The notes below the pieces were generated by a model. It worked only from the letters and a program-made list of their open reading frames with translations, made no database searches and was not told the origin of the DNA. From Clostridia bacterium (GTDB lineage: Bacteria; Bacillota; Clostridia; Oscillospirales; QAKW01), in NCBI GenBank assembly GCA_017440465.1, contig JAFSHF010000019.1, positions 20,727 through 84,726 on the forward strand: a DNA stretch of 64,000 nt, read 5' to 3'. Shown here piece by piece: positions 44,251 through 51,856 of the stretch. Positions within the stretch are counted from its first letter, which is position 1. The number at the start of each line of letters is the position of its first letter. Position numbers and translations under genes: made by a program.

Positions 44251-45669
44251 TTATTCTCCAATTTCTTTGGTTTCCTTCAAGGAGAAGGAAAATTCGGCGA
44301 AAACGCCTTCTTCGGACGAAACATAAAGGTCTTCGCCGTGGGCTTCAATGATATTTTTGACCATATAAAGCCCCAGACCAACACCCTTGCGGTTTTCGCC
44401 GCGGCTTTTATCGGTCTTATAAAAACGTTCAAAGATCTTTCCCACTTCTTGCTCGGGAATGCCCGCGCCGCTGTTGCGGACGCTGAAATAGGCCTTTCCG
44501 TCCCTGCGGAAGATGCCCAGATGGATCTTTCCCTGATCGGGGGTGAATTTCACCGCATTATCCATTAAATTATAAATAACACGATGGATGGCATCGTGGT
44601 CGCCCAGAACATAGATCGATTCTTCGGGCAGTGTGTGGGTCAATTCAATGCCCCGCTCTGCGATGCGATCTTCCATGGTCAGCATCACACGATACGATAG
44701 TTCGGTCAGATCAAAGGGCTCCATCTGATAAGTAATCTCGCCCGATTGGATCTTTGCCACATCCAGCAGATTATTCACCATACGGGTTAGACGTTTCACC
44801 TCTTCCGAAACCAGAAGCAGATATTTCTGCTCTGCTTCGGGGGGGATGGTTCCGTCTAAAATCCCATCGATGAACCCGCCGATGGTGGTCATCGGGGTCC
44901 GCAGTTCATGGGAAACGTCGGCGATAAATTCGCGGCGGGTAGCTTCCAAGCGGTCCAGATTTTCCGCCATCTGATTGAAGGTGGCCGCCAGCGTACCCAA
45001 TTCCCCTTCCGGAGCAACGCTGATCCTGCGGGAAAAATCGCCCTTGGAATAGGAGCGGGCGGCGATCGCCATTTCATACAGAGGGCGGGTGATCTGCCTG
45101 GTGACAAAATACAGAATTACCACCGCCAAAATCAGGACAAGAACACCCCACATTAAAAAGCTCGGCAAAATTCCGCCGAATTCCGAGCCGATCCGCACCT
45201 GACGGGCGGTGACAAAAACACCGCCGACGATTTTTTGATCGTTTCGGATCGGGACTCCAACTGTATAGGCATTGCCCTGCTCCCGAATAAACACTTTTTG
45301 ACGGCTATAGGTCTCCCCGCTCAAAACCGCATCCACCGCTTCCTTGGGCAAGGAGACGGTCGCGCCGCTTTGCAGGGTGCTTTGGACCAAGGCACCGCTC
45401 CGATTCATAATCAAAACATCGCAATCGATGGTTTCTTTGACCGTTTCGATCGCGCCCTCCATCACGGTGCCGACAAAGAAGCTATAGTTTGCCGGAACCT
45501 CCTCCAGCATCGACGCAATCTTTTGCGCCGCTTTTTCCATATTGCGATCCTGCTCGCGGATATTGCGATAGGTAAAAACAGCGGAGGTTACCGCACCCAA
45601 GGTAAACACTGTCAAAAATATGATCAGCGCGCAGATATTGAAATATCGCAGAAATATTCGTTTATGCAC
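44251..45669 (-). CDS. sensor histidine kinase
   Basis: 472 residues from a GTG. Two membrane segments (about 11-33 and 168-190) flank an outer sensor domain of about 135 residues with a PAS/CACHE-like look. HAMP follows, then the phosphorylated histidine in IADVSHELRTPMTTIGG (about 255-271), and the ATPase boxes N (HRVIYNLMDNAVKFT), G1 (VRNSGAGIPEQEVGKIF) and G2 (GVGLGLYMVKNI). It pairs with the regulator three bases upstream and likely controls htrA. Stimulus unknown; envelope stress is inferred from context. Confidence 0.93.
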   Translation of the reverse strand: MHKRIFLRYFNICALIIFLTVFTLGAVTSAVFTYRNIREQDRNMEKAAQKIASMLEEVPANYSFFVGTVMEGAIETVKETIDCDVLIMNRSGALVQSTLQSGATVSLPKEAVDAVLSGETYSRQKVFIREQGNAYTVGVPIRNDQKIVGGVFVTARQVRIGSEFGGILPSFLMWGVLVLILAVVILYFVTRQITRPLYEMAIAARSYSKGDFSRRISVAPEGELGTLAATFNQMAENLDRLEATRREFIADVSHELRTPMTTIGGFIDGILDGTIPPEAEQKYLLLVSEEVKRLTRMVNNLLDVAKIQSGEITYQMEPFDLTELSYRVMLTMEDRIAERGIELTHTLPEESIYVLGDHDAIHRVIYNLMDNAVKFTPDQGKIHLGIFRRDGKAYFSVRNSGAGIPEQEVGKIFERFYKTDKSRGENRKGVGLGLYMVKNIIEAHGEDLYVSSEEGVFAEFSFSLKETKEIGE

Positions 45670-45672
45670 AGA

Positions 45673-46356
45673 TCAGTCCACCGTTTCAAATTTATAGCCG
45701 ATGCCCCAGACGGTCTGGATCTTCCAACGGTCGGAAGCACCCTCCAGCTTTTCGCGGATCCGCTTGATATGAACATCGACGGTGCGGGAATCCCCGAAAT
45801 ATTTAAAGCCCCAGATCTCATCCAGCAGTTGATCGCGGGTAAACACTCGATTGGGGTTTTTCGCCAGATGATACAACAGCTCGATCTCCTTGGGCGGTGC
45901 ATCCACCTGCTTGCCGCCCACCACCAATTTATAATTGGTGAGCGAAACAAACAGGTCGGGATATTCCACTTCCTGCCGCGCCTCTTCCGCCACCGAGCCG
46001 ACACGGCGCAATACGGTTTTGATCCGCGCCATCACTTCCTTGGAATCGAAGGGCTTGGTGATATAGTCATCGGCTCCCAGCTCCAGACCCAGCACCTTAT
46101 CAAAGGTCTCGCCCTTAGCGGAGATCATAATGATGGGGACATTGGAACTTTGCCGAATCTCGCGGCAGACCTGCCAGCCATCCTTTTTGGGCAGCATAAT
46201 ATCCAGCAGGATCAGGTCGGGGCCGAAGGTCCGGAATTTCCGCAAGGCTTCTTCCCCATCCGCCGCAGTCTCGGCGGTATGCCCTTCCTTCACCAGATAA
46301 AGGGTCAGCAATTCGCAAATATTCTGTTCATCGTCTACGACTAAAATCCTGCTCAT
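45673..46356 (-). CDS. OmpR-family response regulator
   Basis: 227 residues from the ATG at 46356, after GAGGT. The receiver has the acidic pocket DDEQN, phospho-acceptor aspartate in LILLDIMLPKKDGW (about residue 52) and the switch lysine in YITKPFDSKEV. The C-terminal winged helix has ELLYHLAKNPNRVFTRDQLL and VDVHIKRIREKL. Cognate of the kinase next to it. An inverted repeat just upstream of its gene (46380-46409) may be its own binding site. Confidence 0.94.
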   Translation of the reverse strand: MSRILVVDDEQNICELLTLYLVKEGHTAETAADGEEALRKFRTFGPDLILLDIMLPKKDGWQVCREIRQSSNVPIIMISAKGETFDKVLGLELGADDYITKPFDSKEVMARIKTVLRRVGSVAEEARQEVEYPDLFVSLTNYKLVVGGKQVDAPPKEIELLYHLAKNPNRVFTRDQLLDEIWGFKYFGDSRTVDVHIKRIREKLEGASDRWKIQTVWGIGYKFETVD

Positions 46357-46379
46357 TTTTATACCTCGTTTAGTATGTA

Positions 46380-46409
46380 TTCTCAACAATAGTATATCTA
46401 TTTTGAGAA
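46380..46409. promoter_or_regulatory. inverted repeat upstream of the response regulator
   Basis: TTCTCAA (46380-46386) and TTGAGAA (46403-46409) are perfect arms 16 bases apart, with a minus-strand TATACT between them that could be a -10 box. Likely operator of the regulator-kinase-htrA operon. Confidence 0.5.
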
Positions 46410-46429
46410 CCGAATGGATGAAGAAATTG

Positions 46430-47068
46430 TTAACAATTTGTTTTGAAAGGATAAAACCTCCGCTCCAGCGCGGTCAAGGTGGCCGTCCCTGCCGAAAGAT
46501 CCGCCAATGCTTGCGCCAAATCTTGTTCTTCCGATGCCCGCAGCATCAGTTCCATTTCGATCTCCGCGCCGAACTGCGTGGAAAGGATCTCGGCGGTCTG
46601 CAACTGCGGCATCCGCTGCACCCGATCGTATAAGGGATAGCCGCAACAAAGCTTCAGCCGCACCCCTTGCTCCATCAGCGCCAATCCCGCTTCCTTGACC
46701 CCATCGGCCGCGCCCTTGGAATAAGCACGCACCAAGCCGCCCGCGCCCAAGAGGATACCGCCGAAGTAGCGGGTGACTACCACCGCCACATCAAACAGTT
46801 CCTGCTTTTTCAGCACATCCAGCATCGGCATTCCCGCCGTTCCGCCCGGCTCGCCGTCATCAAAGAAACGCTCTACCAACGGCGTTTTAATACGGTATGC
46901 CGCGCAATTATGGGTGGCATCGGGGAATTCGGCGCGAATTTTCGCCAAAAAGGCATCCGCCTCCTCCACGCTCTCCACCCGCGCGATGCTGGTAATGAAC
47001 CGGCTTTTTCGCTCTATGAATTCCGTTCGGCAATCGCCGGCGGGAACAAAATACTTTGTTTCGGTCAT
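46430..47068 (-). CDS. YigZ/IMPACT-family protein
   Basis: 212 residues from the ATG at 47068 with GGAGAA upstream. The family motif is complete: ERFFDDGEPGGTAGMPML followed by VVVTRYFGGILLGAGGLVRAYS (split, about 70-120). The N-terminal UPF0029 domain is followed by a C-terminal DUF1949-like ferredoxin fold. Function in bacteria is unsettled; the eukaryotic relative IMPACT acts in translation control. Single gene, upstream of and oriented like the regulator operon. Confidence 0.9.
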   Translation of the reverse strand: MTETKYFVPAGDCRTEFIERKSRFITSIARVESVEEADAFLAKIRAEFPDATHNCAAYRIKTPLVERFFDDGEPGGTAGMPMLDVLKKQELFDVAVVVTRYFGGILLGAGGLVRAYSKGAADGVKEAGLALMEQGVRLKLCCGYPLYDRVQRMPQLQTAEILSTQFGAEIEMELMLRASEEQDLAQALADLSAGTATLTALERRFYPFKTNC

Positions 47069-47130
47069 CAAAGATTCTCCATCCCTATTTCTTACCTTTT
47101 AATATAGCACATTCTTTCCATTAAGGCAAC

Positions 47131-47163
47131 AAAAAAAGAAGGAGCAACGCTCCTTCTTTTTAT
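47131..47163 (-). terminator. terminator after trxB
   Basis: AGAAGGAGC / GCTCCTTCT hairpin with a T-run; the plus-side arm overlaps the last trxB codons. Confidence 0.8.
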
Positions 47164-48062
47164 AAATTATCCAGATAGGCGGAGGCGGCAAGGCCTGCCA
47201 CAGCGCCGTCGCCCGCCGCGGTCGCCAGCTGGCGCACCTGCTTTTTGCGGCAATCGCCCGCGGCAAAGACCCCGGGAGTCTTGGTCAGGCAATCTTCGCC
47301 CGCATCAATATAGCCCGCTTCGTCCAGATCGCAAAGATCGGCAAAGGGTTGGTTTTTGGGCTGTTGACCGATGGCAATGAACAAGCCATCCAACGCCATC
47401 TCTTCGGTGCGGTCGGCATAGGTCAACTCCACCGCATCCAGCTTGGTTTCGCCGATCAGCTTGCTGACGACTGCGCCCAAGCGGAATTCCACATTCTCTT
47501 TGGCGCGCAACCGCTCCAACAGCACCGGCTCGCAACGAAAACCGTCGCGGCGGTGGATCAAGGTGACCTTACTGCAAAGATCCGCCAAGGAAAGCGCCGA
47601 TTGCACCGCAGCGTTGCCGCCGCCGACGACCGCTACTTCCTTGCCTTTATAAAAAGCACCGTCGCAGACCGCGCAATAGGAAATGCCTGCCAACTCTTCT
47701 TCCCGCTCCACACCTAAATGGCGATGGGCGGCACCGCTGGCAATAATAATGCTTTTGGCTTCGTATTCTTCCTCGTCGGTGGTGCGGACCAAAAAGCCCT
47801 CGTCAGCCTTTTCCACCTTTGCCACTTCCACCGGATCGATGCTGCCGCCGAATTCAAACATCTGCTCTGCCAAGCGGTCGGCATAGTCCACCCCGCTCAC
47901 CCCAAACAGACCGGGGAAATTTTCAATACGGGCGGAGGCGGTGATCTGACCGCCCAGAGCGGTAGACTCCAGCAAAAGCACCTTTTTGCCCGCGCGGAGC
48001 AGGTAAATGGCGGCGGTCATACCGGCGGTCCCGCCGCCGATAATAATGGTATCAAACATCAT
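47160..48062 (-). CDS. trxB: thioredoxin-disulfide reductase
   Basis: 300 residues. FAD site GGGTAGMTAAIYLLRAGKKV, NAD(P)-binding site VVGGGNAAVQSALSLAD, the redox pair CAVC (SYCAVCDGAFYKG, about 133-145) and the C-terminal FAD motif GVFAAGDCRKK. It reduces thioredoxin, probably also the glutaredoxin-like domain fused to NrdD upstream; the second is inference from neighbourhood. The reductant could be NADPH or, in some anaerobes, ferredoxin. The NADPH-selecting arginines (HRRDGFR) are present, favouring NADPH. Confidence 0.93.
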   Translation of the reverse strand: MMFDTIIIGGGTAGMTAAIYLLRAGKKVLLLESTALGGQITASARIENFPGLFGVSGVDYADRLAEQMFEFGGSIDPVEVAKVEKADEGFLVRTTDEEEYEAKSIIIASGAAHRHLGVEREEELAGISYCAVCDGAFYKGKEVAVVGGGNAAVQSALSLADLCSKVTLIHRRDGFRCEPVLLERLRAKENVEFRLGAVVSKLIGETKLDAVELTYADRTEEMALDGLFIAIGQQPKNQPFADLCDLDEAGYIDAGEDCLTKTPGVFAAGDCRKKQVRQLATAAGDGAVAGLAASAYLDNL

Positions 48063-48071
48063 TTTTTCTCC

Positions 48072-48350
48072 TTAGGGTGACAAGAATAATCCGAGCCTGT
48101 TTTAAAAAGGCGGATTTCCGCTCACTCTTCATTAAAATACTCACCAATGCACAAAGCATTGGCTGCGTTTTGTGCCTCGATTGAACGCAAATCCGCTCTT
48201 TTTAAAATCTCCGACCTCAAAGCAAGGAGATTTCGAGGGATTTTTGTTCATCTTTTTGGCAGATTGGCTGACGCCTATCAAGAAAAAATGGGCGAAAAGC
48301 ACCGAAATATCCTGCTTTGAGGCAGGTTCGGATTACTCTTGTTACCCTAA
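48072..48350. mobile_element. 279-bp MITE-like inverted-repeat element
   Basis: The ends 48072-48099 and 48323-48350 form an inverted repeat matching at 25 of 28 positions (TTAGGGTGACAAG... and ...CTTGTTACCCTAA). A nested inverted pair lies inside (48100-48117 and 48189-48207), with more hairpins (AAATCTCC/GGAGATTT near 48205-48233; CCTCAAAGCA/TGCTTTGAGG). If the ends are taken as AGGG...CCCT they are flanked by TA on both sides, as in Tc1/mariner-derived elements. No transposase inside. It occupies nearly the whole trxB leader, next to its ribosome site. Alternative: a structured leader RNA. Confidence 0.6.
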
Positions 48351-48382
48351 AGAATAACCGATCCGCTTGGATCGGTTATTCT
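48351..48382 (-). terminator. strong hairpin after nrdD
   Basis: AGAATAACCGATCC / GGATCGGTTATTCT, a perfect 14-bp stem with a 4-base loop; only a short T-run (TTT) follows on the minus strand, so termination may be partial and let transcripts pass into the 279-bp element and trxB. Confidence 0.6.
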
Positions 48383-48389
48383 GTTTCAA

Positions 48390-50762
48390 TTATTTTTTCA
48401 AAAATGCACGGATCTCGGAAGCGTTGGTCAGTTTCTCGACCCCTGCATCGGTCTCCACAATCAGCGTGGGAGCGCGGTTGATCTGATAGGCATCCACCAA
48501 GCCACGGTTTTCGGGGGCTTCGGCATCCAGCTTTTCATATTCAAAGCCCGCCTGGTCCATCATCGCGACGACCATTTTGCAGTTGGGGCAGGTTTTGGTG
48601 GTGAAGAGCATCGCGCGATTGCCGCCCACCAATTCGGGCTCAGCATCGCCGCAACCGCAACCGCAAGCGCGGTTGACGGGTACCTTATTGATAGCGATCT
48701 GCTGATCATACAGCTTGCGATCCTTGAATTCCTGCGCCTTACCGTCGTTCCAGTTCTGAACCGGACGATAGTAGCCGGTGATACGGCTATAGACTTCGGT
48801 ATTTTCCCCACATTGCGGGCAGGTATACTGCTCACCGGTGATATAACCGTGGTTCTTACATACCGAATAGGTGGGGCTCATGGAATAATAGGGCAGGCGA
48901 TAGTTCTCGGCAATCTTGCGGACCAGATCGGCGCAGGACTTCCAGGTGGGCAGTTTTTCACCCATATAGGCATGGAAAACGGTACCGGAGGTATACAGAG
49001 TATGCAGTTCGTCCTGCAGATCCAGAGCGGTGAAGATATCCTCGGTATAGCCGACAGGCAGATGGGAGGAGTTGGTATAGTAGGGAGTACCGTCCATATT
49101 GGCGGTGATGATGCCGGGGAAGCGGCTGACATCGTGCTTTGCCAGACGATAAGAGGTGGATTCGGCAGGAGTTGCCTCCAGGTTATAAAGATCGCCGTAC
49201 TCTTCCTGATAATCGGAAAGGCGGTTGCGCATATGGTTCAGAACATCCTTGGCAAACTTCTGACCCTCTTCGGTGGTCAGGTTCTTACGCAACCAGCAAG
49301 CGTTCAGCGCAGTCTCATTCATACCGACCAAGCCGATGGTGGAGAAGTGGTTATTGAAGGTACCCAGATACCGCTTGGTATAAGGATAGAGACCCTCATC
49401 CAGGAACTTGGTGATAACAGTACGCTTAATGTGCAGAGAGCGGGCGGAGATATCCAGCAGTTTATCCAGGCGGGCATAAAACTCCTTCTCGCTGGCGGAT
49501 TGGAAGGCGATACGGGGCAGGTTGATGGTCACCACGCCGACCGAACCGGTGCTTTCACCGGAGCCGAAGAAGCCGCCGGACTTTTTGCGCAGTTCGCGCA
49601 GATCCAGACGCAAGCGGCAGCACATACTGCGGACATCGCTGGGCTCCATATCACTATTGATATAGTTGGAGAAATAGGGGGTGCCGTATTTGGCGGTCAT
49701 CTCAAAGAGCAATTTATTATTTTCAGTCTCGGACCAATCGAAGTCCTTGGTGATGGAGTAGGTGGGGATGGGATATTGGAAGCCGCGGCCGTTGGCATCG
49801 CCTTCGATCATCGTCTCGATAAAGGCGCGGTTGATCATATCCATCTCGGCCTTACAATCGCCATAGGTGAAATCCATCTCCTTACCGCCGACGATGGCAG
49901 GAAGATCCTTCAGGTCGGCAGGAACGGTCCAGTCCAGAGTGATATTGGAGAAGGGCGCCTGAGTACCCCAACGGCTGGGGGTATTGACACCGAAGATAAA
50001 GGACTGGATGCAGTTCTTTACTTCGCCATAGGAAAGGTTATCCACCTTAACAAAAGGTGCTAAATAAGTATCAAACGAGGAGAATGCTTGCGCGCCTGCC
50101 CATTCATTCTGCATAATGCCGAGGAAGTTGACCATCTGGTTGCACAGAGAAACCAGGTGCTTGGCGGGGGCGGAAGTGATCTTGCCGGGAACACCGCCCA
50201 AGCCCTCTTTGATGAGCTGCTTTAAGGACCAACCGGCGCAATAACCGGTCAGCATCGAAAGGTCATGGATATGGATATCGGCATTGCGGTGGGCATCGGC
50301 GATCTCTGCATCGTAGATCTCGCTCAGCCAATAGTTTGCGGTGATGGCGCCACTGTTGGAAAGGATCAAGCCGCCGACCGAATAGGTCACGGTGGAATTT
50401 TCCTTTACACGCCAGTCGGTAACATTGACGTAGCTATCCACCAAGGACTTATAATCCAGGAAGGTGGTCTTCAGATTACGAACCTTTTCCCGTTGCTTAC
50501 GATAAAGGATATAGGCCTTAGCGACATCGGCATAGCCCGATTCACTCAAAACAGCCTCCACGCTATCCTGAATCTCTTCAACGGCGATCTTCCCGTCCTT
50601 GATCTTGCTTTCAAAATGGGCGGTGACCTTCAATGCCAGAAGGTCGATAATGCTGGGGTGCGACTCCTTGCCAACGGCATCAAATGCCTTTTGGATGGCT
50701 ACGCTGATCTTGGCAATATTAAAATCAGCCTCGGCGCCATCGCGCTTAATTACGTGGTACAT
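48390..50762 (-). CDS. nrdD: class III ribonucleotide reductase with fused glutaredoxin-like domain
   Basis: 790 residues. N-terminal ATP cone (about 1-95, VIKRDGAEADFNIAKI) for allosteric control; catalytic glycyl-radical barrel with cysteines in SMCCRLRLD; zinc site C635, H638, C648, C651 (SVCKNHG..., CPQCG); glycyl radical in SRITGYYRP, Gly about 662. After a linker with CGCGCG, residues about 715-790 form a glutaredoxin/thioredoxin-like domain with CPNC (725-728) and NRAPTLIVE. It makes dNTPs without oxygen; the fused domain probably supplies electrons in place of formate. Normal ribosome site (AGGAGAG). Preceded by nrdG and a short ORF. Confidence 0.95.
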   Translation of the reverse strand: MYHVIKRDGAEADFNIAKISVAIQKAFDAVGKESHPSIIDLLALKVTAHFESKIKDGKIAVEEIQDSVEAVLSESGYADVAKAYILYRKQREKVRNLKTTFLDYKSLVDSYVNVTDWRVKENSTVTYSVGGLILSNSGAITANYWLSEIYDAEIADAHRNADIHIHDLSMLTGYCAGWSLKQLIKEGLGGVPGKITSAPAKHLVSLCNQMVNFLGIMQNEWAGAQAFSSFDTYLAPFVKVDNLSYGEVKNCIQSFIFGVNTPSRWGTQAPFSNITLDWTVPADLKDLPAIVGGKEMDFTYGDCKAEMDMINRAFIETMIEGDANGRGFQYPIPTYSITKDFDWSETENNKLLFEMTAKYGTPYFSNYINSDMEPSDVRSMCCRLRLDLRELRKKSGGFFGSGESTGSVGVVTINLPRIAFQSASEKEFYARLDKLLDISARSLHIKRTVITKFLDEGLYPYTKRYLGTFNNHFSTIGLVGMNETALNACWLRKNLTTEEGQKFAKDVLNHMRNRLSDYQEEYGDLYNLEATPAESTSYRLAKHDVSRFPGIITANMDGTPYYTNSSHLPVGYTEDIFTALDLQDELHTLYTSGTVFHAYMGEKLPTWKSCADLVRKIAENYRLPYYSMSPTYSVCKNHGYITGEQYTCPQCGENTEVYSRITGYYRPVQNWNDGKAQEFKDRKLYDQQIAINKVPVNRACGCGCGDAEPELVGGNRAMLFTTKTCPNCKMVVAMMDQAGFEYEKLDAEAPENRGLVDAYQINRAPTLIVETDAGVEKLTNASEIRAFLKK

Positions 50763-50786
50763 CGTTTTTCTCTCCTATATATTTTA

Positions 50787-50894
50787 TTATAATTTTTCAA
50801 TTTCTTTGATCAACGCGTGATACGGTTCCGGGTCAACAGCTCTGTCGCGCCCCGCGTCGGTGATGGAATCCCCTTGCATTAAAAATACTTTCAT
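50787..50894 (-). CDS. 35-residue ORF between nrdG and nrdD, SGNH-like N-terminus
   Basis: Starts at the ATG at 50894, one base after the nrdG stop, with GAGGGG about 9 bases upstream, and ends 24 bases before the nrdD start. The product begins MKVFLMQGDSITDAGRDR; GDSITDAGR is block I of SGNH/GDSL hydrolases, and the end is VDPEPYHALIKEIEKL. It is too short to be an enzyme. Either a small translated protein coupled to the nrd operon, or the remnant of an internally deleted hydrolase. The neat spacing favours a translated unit. Function unknown. Confidence 0.5.
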   Translation of the reverse strand: MKVFLMQGDSITDAGRDRAVDPEPYHALIKEIEKL

Positions 50895-50895
50895 C

Positions 50896-51588
50896 TCATC
50901 CGACCCCTCTCAATTCGGTCTGCGGAATGGTCTCCCGAGCAATTTGCAGATAATCCTGCATTTTCTGATAACTCGGTGGGGTCAACTCCCCATCGGGAAC
51001 CCGCTCCGAGGATTTAAACTGCTGCAGATACCAGCGTTTCGCGCCCCGGATCCATTCCGCAATGGTGCGGATCTCTTTTTCGGAATGGTATTGCTCGATG
51101 ACGGTGGTGCGAAATTCATAATCCACCGCATCGGTGAGCAAAAATTCGATACTCTCGCGGATGGCATCCAATTCTAATTTTAAAAAGCCAACGGTCTCAC
51201 CATAGCGTTCCGGCGCGTTTTTGACATCCATCGCCACATAATCGACCAAGCCTTCCTCTACCAACGCCTTCAAGCGGGCAGGAAAACTGCCGTTAGTATC
51301 TAATTTCACGGCATAGCCCAACGCTTTGATCTTTCTCAGCAATTCGGGCAGTTCTTTCCGCAGCAGCGGTTCTCCGCCGGTGATGGCAACGCCATCCAGC
51401 AAGCCTTTACGCTTTTTCAAATACTCCAGCAGTTCCTCATCGGTCATCAGCGGAGCGGCGGGCCTTACTACCAACTCAAAGTTATGGCAAAAGGGGCAAC
51501 GAAAATTGCAGCCTGCCAAAAAAACGGTGCAGGCGGTACGGCCGGGATAATCCAGCAATGTTAGTTTTTGCAAGCCTTCAATCGTCAT
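50896..51588 (-). CDS. nrdG: NrdG-type radical SAM activating enzyme
   Basis: 230 residues from the ATG at 51588, which begins the conserved MTIEGLQKLTLLDYPGR; upstream in-frame ATGs such as 51609 are possible. Radical SAM motif CNFRCPFC (CxxxCxxC) holds the 4Fe-4S cluster; GGEPLL is the SAM-contacting motif. It generates the glycyl radical on NrdD by reductive cleavage of SAM. The GLQKLTLLDYPG opening is of the NrdG2 branch. First gene of the operon, downstream of NrdR-type sites. Some pyruvate formate-lyase activases look similar, but context favours NrdG. Confidence 0.9.
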   Translation of the reverse strand: MTIEGLQKLTLLDYPGRTACTVFLAGCNFRCPFCHNFELVVRPAAPLMTDEELLEYLKKRKGLLDGVAITGGEPLLRKELPELLRKIKALGYAVKLDTNGSFPARLKALVEEGLVDYVAMDVKNAPERYGETVGFLKLELDAIRESIEFLLTDAVDYEFRTTVIEQYHSEKEIRTIAEWIRGAKRWYLQQFKSSERVPDGELTPPSYQKMQDYLQIARETIPQTELRGVG

Positions 51589-51648
51589 TTTCTTGGCATT
51601 TCCCTTCATTTTCGCATTGTTTCCCCTATATTTTGCGGTTCGGGTATT

Positions 51649-51678
51649 ATTGTAACACGAAATATAGTGTTCTGTCAA
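51649..51678 (-). promoter_or_regulatory. promoter of the nrdG-nrdD operon
   Basis: Minus strand TTGACA (51678-51673), 18 bases, TACAAT (51654-51649). A NrdR-box-like sequence fills the spacer. Confidence 0.75.
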
Positions 51679-51732
51679 TAGCAAACACAACATATATTTC
51701 TGTTATTTTTTGTAAAACACTATATCTTGTGA
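51655..51732. promoter_or_regulatory. two NrdR-box-like sites
   Basis: ACACGAAATATAGTGT (51655-51670) and ACACTATATCTTGTGA (51717-51732) match the NrdR pattern ACAC-N-ATAT-type dyad. They start 62 bases apart, about six helical turns. A weak third site (near 51685-51701) lies halfway. NrdR is a dNTP-sensing repressor of ribonucleotide reductase genes; its gene is not in the window. Confidence 0.75.
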
Positions 51733-51807
51733 CGAAATCTCTTCAAAATTCGCATAGCAATGCCGTTTTACTCAATTTCCTTCCTATTTTATATATATAG
51801 AACAAAA

Positions 51808-51840
51808 AAAGCAGCAGAGAATAAAATTCTCTGCTGCTTT
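51808..51840 (-). terminator. terminator after the first SLH protein
   Basis: AAGCAGCAGAGAAT / ATTCTCTGCTGCTT stem with a 3-base loop and a minus-strand T-run. Confidence 0.88.
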
Positions 51841-51856
51841 ACTTTTTGACTTTCAC

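Noticed and set aside
48172..48357. 61-residue ORF inside the inverted-repeat element
   Set aside because: No ribosome site, it spans the repeat end and hairpins, and the composition is not protein-like beyond chance.
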